A stretch of DNA of 56,181 bases from Dyadobacter flavalbus (GCF_006149045.1 NZ_VBSN01000032.1:1-56181); one strand, 5' to 3'. Positions 44,889-55,354 are shown, counted from the first letter of the stretch. Made by a program: numbers and translations. Notes: generated from the letters alone by a model not told the origin.

Positions 44889-45637
44889 AAGTGATACGCC
44901 GTCAATTCAAGAAAAAGTAAACCATTTTCAACAGAAAACAGTCTCTAGATCCTAGAAACAGAATTGTTCTTCAAGGATTCTTTGTCTTATTTCCAAGTTA
45001 AACCTTTTAAGGAAATACGAAAATGAATTTGCTTTATGTGAGAGGACAATGAGTTAAAGGAAACTTTTATTGCTTGATACTTAACTATAACAAGTCCAAA
45101 GAGCTAGACGAAATACTTATTATATGAGAGATTTTGGCTGTCGAGAATACTACATGTAAGGTTTTTTGGTACAACTCACAGCTAGATATCTGTCTTTTGA
45201 TGAAGGAAGCCTTAAAGTTGGTAAAGCATCAATTGCTAATTCCCTAAAATTGCATCCATCCGGCAGCTGGTAGGTTTCGCAAAGAAGTAACATTTATTTA
45301 CAATTTTGTTTTTAATCATGGTTCGTGAAAACCGTGGTTTTATATGTTAATGCCCGGAATTTAGTCGGAGAACTTAAAGCACTTTTAATGAGTCACTTAC
45401 TTGGTTTATAGTTCATTTAACAAAGGCTTATGTCGGGTTTTAATGTAATTTGTATTCTAATCAATTGTAAGGTTTGATAACAAGAGAAGTTATAGAGATT
45501 CGTAGGGACAGAGCGAGAAAGACAAAAGCCTTTGCAGGTACAAATGTTGCTAGTGTCACTAAGAAGTAGGTCAAGTGCTTTTGTATTTATTTGATCCCTT
45601 CTGGATAACTTCTTTGCTTGATCAACAAACTGTTGCT
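44889..45637. other. Gene-free region at the right edge of the plasmid-like module
   Basis: No supported gene. It contains the right flanking repeat (45128-45164). No T-tailed terminator was found after the relaxase gene. Confidence 0.45.
45128..45164 (+). repeat. Right imperfect direct repeat bracketing the plasmid-like module
   Basis: It shares the 15-bp core AATACTACATGTAAG (45146-45160) with 35685-35699, and similar flanks (GATTTTGGCTGTCG versus GATTTCGGTTGTCG). Over ~55 bp the two copies agree at about three quarters of positions. Confidence 0.45.
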
Positions 45638-45687
45638 ACTAGTACACGAATGCCCGGTCTGTAAGCGCCGGGCATCTGTGTACTAGT
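45638..45687. repeat. Long inverted repeat after the SDR gene
   Basis: Arms ACTAGTACACGAATGCCCGG (45638-45657) and its near-complement (45668-45687) differ only at two central positions, with a 10-nt loop. It is 9 bp after the SDR stop on the minus strand. No T run follows in that direction, so it is a strong hairpin rather than a classic terminator. Confidence 0.6.
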
Positions 45688-45695
45688 ACTAAAAC

Positions 45696-46469
45696 TTAAT
45701 TTTTCCCTGCATAAACCATTGTCTGTCCACCATCTACGGTCAATTCAATCCCTGTGATAAAGCTGCTGGCTTCGGAGGCCAGAAATACAACAGCATTTCC
45801 CATGTCCTGGCTCGTACCCACACGTCCAGCCGGTATTTCGGTGGTCACACGGTCAACATAATCCTGGACCTGCTGCTCTGACATTCCTTGCTCGGTACGA
45901 TAGCCTTCTGTGGGGACCACCCCAGGGCTCAGGGCGTTCACCCTAATCCCTCTGTCTTTTAAATCTGTGGTCCAGCTTCTTGCAAATGAACGCACAGCGG
46001 CCTTGGTGGCAGCATATATACCGAAGCCTTCAAGCCCCATGTAGGCAGTAATGGAGGCATTCAGAATAATTGAGCTGCCATCATTCAGGATAGGTAACAT
46101 GCTTTGGACTGTAAAGACTACACCTTTCACATTGACATTGTAGGTCTTGTCCAGATACTCTTCGGTAACTTCTCGTAGTGGAACAGGGTTACCGCCTCCT
46201 GCATTAGCGAAAACAATATCCAGAGATCCTTTTTCAGTTTTGATGATCGCCGCTACGTCTTCCATTTCTTTCTTGCTGGTTACATCTGCCCGTATGGCCC
46301 TTGCGTTTTGACCAAGCTGAGCCAATGCTTCATCCAACTGCTGCTGCCTGCGAGCGGTAATATAAACGAATGCACCGGCCTCTATCAGTGATTTAGCCGC
46401 GCCGAAACCGATCCCTGAATTACCTCCTGTAACCAGGGCTACTTTTCCTATTAAAACCTGAGTTTCCAT
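45696..46469 (-). CDS. SDR-family NAD(P)-dependent oxidoreductase
   Basis: I choose ATG 46469 (METQVLIGKVALVTGGN); starts at 46484 and 46529 add a repetitive MENNQ-type leader. About 257 residues. Cofactor motif TGGNSGIG (14-21), NAG motif in FANAGGG, catalytic Ser in ILNASITAY, Tyr/Lys in YAATK, and a C-terminal FITGIELTVDGGQ. A classical SDR of the FabG-like type; substrate unknown. It is downstream of the AraC gene on the same strand, with a 28-bp operator-like element between them. Confidence 0.93.
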   Translation of the reverse strand: METQVLIGKVALVTGGNSGIGFGAAKSLIEAGAFVYITARRQQQLDEALAQLGQNARAIRADVTSKKEMEDVAAIIKTEKGSLDIVFANAGGGNPVPLREVTEEYLDKTYNVNVKGVVFTVQSMLPILNDGSSIILNASITAYMGLEGFGIYAATKAAVRSFARSWTTDLKDRGIRVNALSPGVVPTEGYRTEQGMSEQQVQDYVDRVTTEIPAGRVGTSQDMGNAVVFLASEASSFITGIELTVDGGQTMVYAGKN

Positions 46470-46564
46470 TTGATTATTTTCCATTTGATTATTTTTGATT
46501 TGATCTTTGAGATGTCTGTTTAACATCACAAAATTAAATCATCAATCTGGATGGTTTTGAATGT

Positions 46565-46592
46565 AATCAAATCAAAAAGTATAATAATCAAA
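46565..46592 (-). promoter_or_regulatory. Putative AraC operator, copy before the SDR gene
   Basis: Read on the minus strand it has two TTTGATT half-sites 21 bp apart (two helical turns). It matches the element before the first aldo/keto reductase gene (47572-47599) at 26 of 28 positions. It overlaps the AraC gene stop and lies about 100 bp before the SDR start. More TTTGATT units occur at 46469-46505. Confidence 0.6.
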
Positions 46593-47481
46593 CTTGTGCT
46601 GTTACTGCGTTTTTTGTCCTGAAGGACTTGGGGACAGCCCCGGTTATTTTTTTAAAATGATTATTAAAGTATGTCGGATATTCAAACCCCAGGGCGTATG
46701 CAATTTCAGCTATACTCCATTCTGTGTGTTGGAGTAATGCTTTGGCTTCCGTTGCGATGCGTTCGGCAATATGAACGGTCGTGGGTTTACCAGTAATCTC
46801 TTTAACGGATTTGTTCAGGTAGTTTACGTGAACATTCAATTGGCTGGCAAATTGCTGCGCAGTCCTGATTTTGATGGGGTCATTGATGCTTTCAATTGGG
46901 AACTGGCGCTCTAATAGTTCCAGAAAAAAGAATGCCACCCGGGAAGCCGCATTTTTGTTCTTCACCAAATGATCCTGCGGGTTCATTTTAAGTGCCTCCT
47001 GTATAATAAGATGTAAGTAACTGCGAACCAGGTCGTCCTTATGCGCATAATCTGATTCTTGTTCTGCCAGTATTTTTTGAAATATCATGATCAGAAACGC
47101 TGTTTGCTGCTCGCTAACAGCCACCACCGGAGAGTTTGCCAGTTTGAATAAAGGTGATTCATGGTGGCTGCCCGGACGGTCACTGAGTTTTAAAAACTCT
47201 TCTGAGAACAGGCAGGCATAGCCTGTCATCATTTCAGATTGGATATGCGAAGAATATGGGATATGGGGGTTTCCAAAAAACAGGAAAGTGTCATCTATAT
47301 CAATACTTCGGTCTGCATAATTCAGTAAAGTATGGCCGCTGATCAGGCATACCTTATAAAAATCCCTGCGACCATAAATTGGGATCGGATGCACCTTGGT
47401 TTCTACTTCGTAGGCTTTAAAGCCTTTTAATTGCAGGTCACCTATTGGATATGCTGCCAGTTCAGCTACTTTCTCGTTCAT
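46588..47481 (-). CDS. AraC-family transcriptional regulator
   Basis: 297 residues. The N-terminal cupin-like sensor (~20-150; FYKVCLISGHTLLNYADRSI; LFFGNPHIPYSSHIQ) belongs to the Bacteroidota AraC group. The helix-turn-helix pair at ~190-290 is complete (TAQQFASQLNVHVNYLNKSV; PTTVHIAERIATEAKALLQH; IAEIAYALGFEYPTYFNNHF; GAVPKSFR). It is divergent from the reductase genes and precedes the SDR; matching operators stand before both. An AATCAAA half-site at 47498-47504 near its own start hints at autoregulation. Confidence 0.93.
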   Translation of the reverse strand: MNEKVAELAAYPIGDLQLKGFKAYEVETKVHPIPIYGRRDFYKVCLISGHTLLNYADRSIDIDDTFLFFGNPHIPYSSHIQSEMMTGYACLFSEEFLKLSDRPGSHHESPLFKLANSPVVAVSEQQTAFLIMIFQKILAEQESDYAHKDDLVRSYLHLIIQEALKMNPQDHLVKNKNAASRVAFFFLELLERQFPIESINDPIKIRTAQQFASQLNVHVNYLNKSVKEITGKPTTVHIAERIATEAKALLQHTEWSIAEIAYALGFEYPTYFNNHFKKITGAVPKSFRTKNAVTAQV

Positions 47482-47571
47482 GATACAAAGTTAACATAAT
47501 CAAATCTAAATTGCTGAGCGTGTATGCTTGTTTTTATGTACGCGTTTTTTAAATGGTGAATTCAAAGGTGA

Positions 47572-47599
47572 TTTGATTATTATACTTTTCGGTTTGATT
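47572..47599 (+). promoter_or_regulatory. Putative AraC operator, copy before the first aldo/keto reductase
   Basis: TTTGATT half-sites at 47572-47578 and 47593-47599, separated by a conserved middle (ATTATACTTTT). Near-identical to 46565-46592 on the other strand. It lies 68 bp before the ATG at 47667, a position fitting activation. Confidence 0.6.
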
Positions 47600-47624
47600 G
47601 TCTAAAAAAACCCTTTGCTTTTAG

Positions 47625-48302
<678 letters not shown>

Positions 48303-48332
48303 GCAAAAATTCATCATAAACAGATCAAATAA

Positions 48333-49334
<1,002 letters not shown>

Positions 49335-49343
49335 TTAAAAATG

Positions 49344-49370
49344 AAGGCTCCGCTATCAGCGGGGCCTTTA
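49344..49370 (+). terminator. Hairpin terminator after the aldo/keto reductase
   Basis: AAGGCTCCGCT (49344-49354) pairs with AGCGGGGCCTT (49358-49368) with one mismatch around a 3-nt loop, followed by a short T/A-rich stretch. The next ATG is at 49382, so termination may be partial. Confidence 0.6.
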
Positions 49371-49381
49371 AAAATAGTATC

Positions 49382-50053
49382 ATGGAAAATTCAAATCAAA
49401 AACTCGATTCCAGGCAGCAGCATCTGGTAAATATATCGGCCTTCACCTCTAAAAGCGATGTGGCGAATCTGAGAGTGGCTTTAAATGAAGCCCTGAATGC
49501 AGGTTTGACGATTAATGAAATCAATGAAGTGTTGGCGCATTTGTATGCTTATGTGGGCTTCCCACCAAGTATCCGGGGCATACATTTGTTCAAAGAAGTC
49601 GTCGCAGAAAGGCAAGCCAACGGCATCAAAGATCAGCAGGGCCGGGAAAGTACACCTGTTGTAGAAGATACTACAACCTACGAAAGGGGCGAGGAAGCCC
49701 AGATGATCGTAACAGCCATGAGTGCTGAGCAATTAAAAACCTTATTTGCCTTTAATCCACTGATCGACGTATTCTTAAAAGAACACCTGTTTGCAGATAT
49801 TTTCGACAGGGATATTTTAAGTTATACAGACCGCGAAATTGTGACGGTATCTTCACTAGCAAGCGTGCAGGATCCCTTTGTGCGCTCACACATCGGGGGA
49901 GCTTTAAACGTTGGGGTCACCCCACAGCAATTAGAGCAGGTATTTGATATCATACGAGGTAAGATCGGAAAACAGCAGGCAGATACAGCTGACAAGGTAC
50001 TAGCCGAAGTAATAGAATCAAGAAGTAATTGTAATGGACCTGGCAATAATTAA
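49382..50053 (+). CDS. Carboxymuconolactone decarboxylase-family protein (two domains)
   Basis: 223 residues with two AhpD-like helical units. The first (~15-75) has LNEALNAGLTINEINEVLAH and YAYVGFPPSIRG. The second (~125-210) has LSYTDREIVTVSSLASVQDP, VRSHIGGALNVGVTPQQLEQ and VFDIIRG. The CxxC redox pair of AhpD is not present, so it is closer to the decarboxylase-like group. Function within the redox cluster is unknown. Confidence 0.88.
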   Translation: MENSNQKLDSRQQHLVNISAFTSKSDVANLRVALNEALNAGLTINEINEVLAHLYAYVGFPPSIRGIHLFKEVVAERQANGIKDQQGRESTPVVEDTTTYERGEEAQMIVTAMSAEQLKTLFAFNPLIDVFLKEHLFADIFDRDILSYTDREIVTVSSLASVQDPFVRSHIGGALNVGVTPQQLEQVFDIIRGKIGKQQADTADKVLAEVIESRSNCNGPGNN

Positions 50054-50138
50054 TTACCGCCAGCCAGTGGCCTAAGCTCAGTTTGCATTTACCAGATCTG
50101 CCTTCAACCACAAACGCTAAAATTAACAAACAACACGT

Positions 50139-50447
50139 ATGGAAAACCAATCACCGGCCAAAGGCTATCTCATTGCCACATTTACCATTCATGATCAGGC
50201 CACCTTTCAGAAATATGTGGAAGCGGGAGGGCACCTGGCAGCAAAGTTCAATGGAAAAGTTATTCTATTTGACGCCAATCCAAAAATAGTTGAAGGTAAA
50301 TCAGAAGCAATCATCGCGTTAATGGAGTTTGCAACTGCTTCGGATGCTGAGCGGTTTTACAATTCCCCGGAGTATACAGCGGCAAGACAATTTCGTATTT
50401 CAGCAACAACAAGTACAATTATTCTGGCAGAAGGGCTAGCACAATAG
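50139..50447 (+). CDS. DUF1330 domain protein
   Basis: 102 residues forming one ferredoxin-like (dimeric alpha/beta barrel) domain: GYLIATFTIHDQATFQKYVE, GGKVILFDANP-like strand, EAIIALMEFATASDAERFYN and SPEYTAARQFRISATTSTII. The length and pattern match DUF1330. No enzymatic role is established. It is 85 bp after the decarboxylase-like gene. Confidence 0.88.
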   Translation: MENQSPAKGYLIATFTIHDQATFQKYVEAGGHLAAKFNGKVILFDANPKIVEGKSEAIIALMEFATASDAERFYNSPEYTAARQFRISATTSTIILAEGLAQ

Positions 50448-50536
50448 AGGTAACGATTAAGGTCTTGAGAATTCATATTTAGAATGATCAATTAGGACAA
50501 GAGCACTGCCCGCATCAAGAAAGTTATAATAAAAAT

Positions 50537-51295
50537 ATGACGAGAATATTCATCACCGGATCAGCTGACGGTTTAGGTAAATTGGCCGCAACCGCACTGA
50601 TCAACCAGGGCCATCAGGTAGTTTTACACGCACGTAATCAAAAGCGTGGCCAGGATGCATTGACTCAAATCAATGGCGCTCAAACCGTATTGACCGCTGA
50701 TTTGTCGAGCATAGCTGAAACAAAAAATCTGGCAGCCCAGCTCAATGATATGGGCCGCTTTGATGCTGTTATTCATAACGCAGGACTGTACCAGGTATCG
50801 AATCTGGACCTAAGTGTTGATGGTCTGCCCTTGCTGCTTGCTGTGAATACCATTGCGCCCTACATTTTGACCAGTTTGATGTACAAGCCCGAAAGACTGA
50901 TCTATTTAAGCTCAGGCATGCATTTGCAAGGTGACCCTACTTTCAAGGGTTTAGCGGCAGCCAAGCCCAGGGTTTCATATTCAGATTCTAAGCTGCACAA
51001 CCTTATTTTGGCAAAGGCTGTTGCCCGGAAATGGTCAAAAGTTTATTCCAACGCCGTAGATCCGGGTTGGGTGCCCACCAGGATGGGCGGCGCGGGTGCA
51101 CCTGATGATTTGGAAAAAGGGTATCAAACACAAGTTTGGCTTGCGGCAAGCAATGAGGCCAAAGCGCTGGTAAGCGGCCGCTATTTTCATCATAAGCGCC
51201 CGGAGAATTATTTATCAAAATCAAATGATGTTAGCATCCAGGAACAATTCCTTCACCTGTGTGAGCTGATAAGCGGTGTGAGCTTTCCATCATAA
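50537..51295 (+). CDS. SDR-family oxidoreductase
   Basis: 252 residues. Cofactor motif TGSADGLG (7-14), IHNAGLY (NAG), catalytic Ser in LIYLSSGMH, YSDSK as the Tyr-x3-Lys pair, and PGWVPTRMGG after it. It resembles the retinol dehydrogenase/protochlorophyllide-reductase-like branch. It ends 14 bp before the monooxygenase start and is probably co-expressed with it. Confidence 0.92.
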   Translation: MTRIFITGSADGLGKLAATALINQGHQVVLHARNQKRGQDALTQINGAQTVLTADLSSIAETKNLAAQLNDMGRFDAVIHNAGLYQVSNLDLSVDGLPLLLAVNTIAPYILTSLMYKPERLIYLSSGMHLQGDPTFKGLAAAKPRVSYSDSKLHNLILAKAVARKWSKVYSNAVDPGWVPTRMGGAGAPDDLEKGYQTQVWLAASNEAKALVSGRYFHHKRPENYLSKSNDVSIQEQFLHLCELISGVSFPS

Positions 51296-51309
51296 AGTCA
51301 TTGGAGCAA

Positions 51310-52410
51310 ATGAATAAGCAAGTTGTAAAAAGCGATATGTCTGTCGTTGTAGTTGGCGCATCCCTGGCTGGTTTGATGATGGGGATTGCGCTTGCAAAGG
51401 CTGGGATGAAGGTTACTATTTTGGAGCGGGTTGGTACCAAGCCACGAAGTGGCGCGGTACTTCAGGTAGATAGTGGCGAGAGGGACAATTCTGCCACGGC
51501 AAAATCATTAAGAAAGCTCGCTTCGGGTGGATTGCGGTCGGCTCAGGCCTGGTCTTCTATACAATCCCGGCTTCATGCAGCAGCACTTGATGATGCCCGT
51601 ATTGAATTAATCTATGATACCCCCATAAGGGGTGCTGACCAGAATGATGAAATGGCTTGGGTGGTTACTGATACAGGTAAAATATTCAGTGGTGATATCG
51701 TGATTGGTGCTGACGGGCACCGCAGTATAGTTCGTAGAATGGTAGCACCACAAAAGCCCAATGCTACCTTCGCAGGTTATATGATCTGGGTAGCTATATT
51801 AAACGAACAGGATATTGCTGAGAAATATTGGCCTGATGCCGATATGGCCGTCAGTATGCCCGATGGTATAGGTGATTTCTTGCTTGGTTCTGTCATCCAG
51901 GGTGCAGGTGGCTCCCGTAAGCGTGGAGAAAGAAGATTGGGTTGGGCATGGTATGATAACACACGTAATCACTTGCTACGTGAACTGGGCTGCGTTAGAG
52001 GTTCACTTGTGCATCATTCATTAATCGGAACAGACATTCCCGGGCATACACTGACCGAATTAGCAGATCAAGCCAGAGAAAGATGGCCACAGCCCTGGTT
52101 GGCAGCAACGCTTCATAGTATTCAAACACGCGCCCTAACAGCAATACCTGTATCAGAATATGTTCCTAACCAACTTGTCAACAAACGTATAGCCATAACC
52201 GGCGACGCTGCCCACGTGCTTACTCCCATAAGCGCTGCCGGATTTAACGCATCCCTACTAGATGCTGCTACGTTAACGGATTGTATTCTCCAACAGTCTG
52301 GCCTTTATGATCCTGTATCAGCTTTGTCACGCTATGAATCACTGCGGTTAAAACCAGTGCAGCAAATGGTACAGTCAGGACAATCCTTCAGCCGATCCTT
52401 CGGCAGATAA
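51310..52410 (+). CDS. FAD-dependent monooxygenase (aromatic hydroxylase type)
   Basis: The ATG at 51310 is preferred to the TTG at 51301. About 366 residues. The FAD ADP-binding motif is VVVVGASLAGLMMGIALAKA (GxSxAG form) with the acidic end ILERV. The DG motif is GDIVIGADGHRSIVRRM, and the GD motif is ITGDAAHVLTPISAAGFNAS. This set defines class A flavin hydroxylases such as 2-polyprenyl-6-methoxyphenol or dihydroxypyridine hydroxylase relatives. Substrate unknown; not close enough to call an antibiotic-inactivating enzyme. Confidence 0.9.
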   Translation: MNKQVVKSDMSVVVVGASLAGLMMGIALAKAGMKVTILERVGTKPRSGAVLQVDSGERDNSATAKSLRKLASGGLRSAQAWSSIQSRLHAAALDDARIELIYDTPIRGADQNDEMAWVVTDTGKIFSGDIVIGADGHRSIVRRMVAPQKPNATFAGYMIWVAILNEQDIAEKYWPDADMAVSMPDGIGDFLLGSVIQGAGGSRKRGERRLGWAWYDNTRNHLLRELGCVRGSLVHHSLIGTDIPGHTLTELADQARERWPQPWLAATLHSIQTRALTAIPVSEYVPNQLVNKRIAITGDAAHVLTPISAAGFNASLLDAATLTDCILQQSGLYDPVSALSRYESLRLKPVQQMVQSGQSFSRSFGR

Positions 52411-53639
52411 TATGGAATGAGGTTAGTCTTAATTTTGAAAGCGTACAATCAATCGTTATTCCAGTACTACGATGTCTCATTTACTTATCATGCCAAAATC
52501 CACGGGGATACAAGAAACTCCAAATGTTTACTTCATTCGCTGGTTTCTTATCTCATTGATAATGTACCAGGACAGCCTTACTGCTTCCTTTAACTTATTG
52601 CTGTTTTCAAGTAGCTGCTTTCTGTATTCTCTGGATTGTGCGATAAAACGCCTGATTTCGATCACAACAGATGGAAAATTTTTCATTTAGAAGTCGTAAT
52701 TACAAAAATTGGGTGGGCTTCTAAAAATTCATGCCGATTGGAACCAGTATTTCTTTGAAGTAATAGCCGGGAAAAGTTTTAAGTTAGTTGTCTGTATCCC
52801 ACAGGATGAATCTTGCTCAACTATCCCAATAACCGAGAATTGGCTTATCACAACACTATTTGAATTTCGTAAACCAATCCTATTTCATTGGTTCATGATG
52901 ATAATAGATATTATCTATGGGTCAAACCACAGAAATTAATCGGTAGTATTTACGAAAAAATACTAAAATCTAAGATACAGCTTCTCAGAAGTAAATAGGA
53001 AAGAATATATACAGTAAATGTAGCGCGCGGGGGGAGGTAAAGCATAGAAATGAGGAATGCATTAAAATACCGTTACAATGAGGCCGGCATACTTGAAGGA
53101 TACAATTACAACAGCTTTTTCAAATCAGAACCACAGACTGTTGATGCGGTCTCTCAAGCTGTCTTGCCATTGTTGCACAACTGCTAATTTCTCCATTATA
53201 AGCTTGTTTTTGATCTTTAAAGTTATTAGCCGATTTTCCAGCAAAAGGAAGTATTCCCGGGAGAATTTATAAGATACTTCAATGTAATACGAGGCTTGCT
53301 GTGGATGTTCCAATGTTTGCTGTCCAGGAGTGGCTAGACCGGATAGCTCTGAACAGGGCGGAGAAGAAACTCAGATTAAACTGATTAGATGTAAGTTAGC
53401 AACATTTCAGCAATAAACAATTTATATCAGTCCTTACTTTTCATTCTGAGCTTATCCCCCAGATTATTAAAGTTGCTGTTCATACGTAATCAGAAAAGAC
53501 CTTCTATTTATCTGGTCTTGTCAGGCCATATTTGTTGATCCGTGCGTGTTCAACCACATTACTTTCAGCAGCCTTGTAATTTTTAGGATAAAAGGGTATT
53601 TTGCAAAGCAGCGCTTTGAAACTTTATTTATTAATTTCC
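52411..53639. other. 1.2-kb region with only short candidate frames
   Basis: A minus-strand frame of 52 codons (52528-52686) looks coding and is listed separately. Another minus-strand frame (53125-53313, TTG start; REYFLLLENRLITLKIKNKL) is helical but has no good start. A plus-strand frame (52709-52939, GTG start) is unsupported. Otherwise AT-rich. Confidence 0.4.
52528..52686 (-). CDS. Small helical hypothetical protein
   Basis: 52 residues: MKNFPSVVIEIRRFIAQSRE, then a charged helix YRKQLLENSNKLKEAVRLSW and YIINEIRNQRMK. ATG start, coherent amphipathic helix and codon use make it a plausible small gene or a remnant of a longer one. No family is recognised. Confidence 0.35.
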   Translation of the reverse strand: MKNFPSVVIEIRRFIAQSREYRKQLLENSNKLKEAVRLSWYIINEIRNQRMK

Positions 53640-54227
53640 ATGGGCAATCCTAAAAAACTGTTTATCGTAGCGATCGGCTTTTCGGCCGGTGGGAGACAGG
53701 ACCTGTATGATTTCTTTTCTTATCTGCCCAAACTGCCTAATGCTGCTTTCATCATTTTACAGCACCTGAGCCGCGACCATCAAAGTCTTGCAGACGTTTT
53801 GCTTGAGCCTAATACCAACCTACCCGTTAGCTGGGCTGCAGATCAGGACCTTGTCGAAGCCAATCATATCTACCTGTTAGCGCCCAACAAGCTGATGACC
53901 ATACACAATGGCTATTTGCAAACCCGCGACCGGAACCCGCAAGACAAAAGTAACTGGGCAATAGATGTTTTTTTTAACTCCCTGGCCGATAATTCGGCAG
54001 CCATGGCAGTCGGGGTCATTCTTTCCGGTACGGGCTCTGATGGTGCCAATGGAGCTGTGCGTATCCATGAGCATGGCGGTGTTGTACTTGTACAGGATCC
54101 AGGCACTGCCTTGTTTGATGGTATGCCTGTGTCTGCTATTTTAAAAGACAGCCCGGATGAAATATTGCCCCCTCGCAAACTGGCCTATGCACTTACAGAC
54201 TATTTACTGGCCCGGCAAACACTGTAA
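53640..54227 (+). CDS. Stand-alone CheB-type methylesterase domain protein
   Basis: The ATG at 53640 is preferred (a TTG at 53601 adds 13 residues). About 195 residues, only the catalytic domain: IGFSAGG carries the Ser nucleophile (usual form GASAGG), LQHLSRDHQS the His, and SGTGSDGANGAVRIHEHGG the Asp. No receiver domain is attached, as in many Bacteroidota CheB proteins linked to stress signalling rather than motility. Two lone receivers follow nearby and could regulate it. Confidence 0.9.
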   Translation: MGNPKKLFIVAIGFSAGGRQDLYDFFSYLPKLPNAAFIILQHLSRDHQSLADVLLEPNTNLPVSWAADQDLVEANHIYLLAPNKLMTIHNGYLQTRDRNPQDKSNWAIDVFFNSLADNSAAMAVGVILSGTGSDGANGAVRIHEHGGVVLVQDPGTALFDGMPVSAILKDSPDEILPPRKLAYALTDYLLARQTL

Positions 54228-54495
54228 TGAGCCTTAAACCCATATTTTTATTCGAGTCAATACAAGTAAGCAAAAGGAGCTATGAATCGGTGCTTAGGTC
54301 TAGCTCTTGGGCGAGATGTTAGATTACTCGGTTTTGGTTAACTAGTAACAAGTTATCATTTCTTACTAAAATGCTACCTAAAGGACAAACCGGCTGTTTT
54401 GCAATTTTGTCCAACTGTTCAGGGGCCAAGACACATTTGGGTAAAGTAAAAAACGTATTAATGCGTTCCAACTTAATGTAATTTTTTTAAGTATC

Positions 54496-54855
54496 CTATG
54501 AAAGATACCGGTTTACCTGAAATAGCAGAACCATCATATCGTATGGCTTTGTCAGGTACATGTCAGCATTGCATTCACGAGCAATTTTGGGTAAATTGTA
54601 CTCACCTGAGCATAAAACGATTGGAAGTTTTTCATTTTTGGGGTCGGCTTTCAACTCCTTGCAAAGTTCCGCTCCTTTGGCAGCCCCTTTTATTCTCACG
54701 TCCAGTAAAATTAAGTCGGGATGTAGGACACTGATATGGTCTTTATCTAATGCTGTCTGGGAAAAAATGGCCTCGTGCCCTGAATCACGGAAAACGATTT
54801 TCAAAAGTTCCAAAATGTCTTGATCGTCTTCAATGATCAGTATTCTCTTCTTCAT
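54496..54855 (-). CDS. Single-domain response regulator (receiver)
   Basis: 119 residues, one receiver: IEDDQDIL acidic pair, phospho-acceptor Asp in LILLDVRIKG (about residue 52), LCSGEYN, and the switch Lys in LTKPYD. No output domain. Divergent from a paralogue at 54989 (same plan, RELKS/KELKA and LDVxLKGx features shared), with 133 bp between the starts. Confidence 0.93.
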   Translation of the reverse strand: MKKRILIIEDDQDILELLKIVFRDSGHEAIFSQTALDKDHISVLHPDLILLDVRIKGAAKGAELCKELKADPKNEKLPIVLCSGEYNLPKIARECNADMYLTKPYDMMVLLFQVNRYLS

Positions 54856-54988
54856 AAAATAGGCACTTCAAAAGTGGTGGAATTTACTGCAAACATGCCT
54901 TTCATTCGTACAAATAAACTATGCCACAAACAAAGATTATTGGCACAGTAATTTTCCACCCATAGATTTCTTAATCCAGTTCTATGCC

Positions 54989-55351
54989 ATGAAGAGAATT
55001 TTAATAGTGGAGGATGATGGTGACATGATAGAACTTTTCAGTATCGTTTTTCGTAACTCTGGTTATGACGTAACAATCTCTAATAGAGCACTTGAAGTGG
55101 CCGATATTATCGTGCTTAAGCCAAACTTGATTTTGCTTGATGTGACACTAAAAGGCTCACCCATGTCAGGAGCAGCAATTTGCAGAGAATTAAAAAGCAA
55201 CCTAGCCACGCAAGACATTCCCGTAATTTTAATCTCCGGTGAACCAAATCTGGCAAAAATGGCTAAACTTTGCAATGCAAACACTTATCTGGCCAAACCA
55301 TTAAACATGCTAAAGCTGCAGATAATGGTAAACAAATATCTTATTAAATGA
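54989..55351 (+). CDS. Single-domain response regulator (receiver)
   Basis: 120 residues, one receiver: VEDDGDMI, phospho-acceptor Asp in LILLDVTLKG (about residue 51), ISGEPN, and Lys in LAKPLN. Paralogue of the divergent receiver at 54855-54496. It ends 3 bp before the ferritin-like gene, so the two are probably one transcript. Confidence 0.93.
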   Translation: MKRILIVEDDGDMIELFSIVFRNSGYDVTISNRALEVADIIVLKPNLILLDVTLKGSPMSGAAICRELKSNLATQDIPVILISGEPNLAKMAKLCNANTYLAKPLNMLKLQIMVNKYLIK

Positions 55352-55354
55352 GCT

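Noticed and set aside
51310..52410. Calling the FAD monooxygenase a Tet(X)-type resistance enzyme
   Set aside because: Only the generic flavin hydroxylase motifs are shared; nothing specific to Tet(X) could be seen.
52709..52939. Plus-strand frame of 76 codons (GTG start)
   Set aside because: No family, no good start context; coding character is uncertain.
53125..53313. Minus-strand frame of 62 codons, helical and coding-like
   Set aside because: Only a TTG start, open upstream without an ATG, so no gene boundary can be supported.
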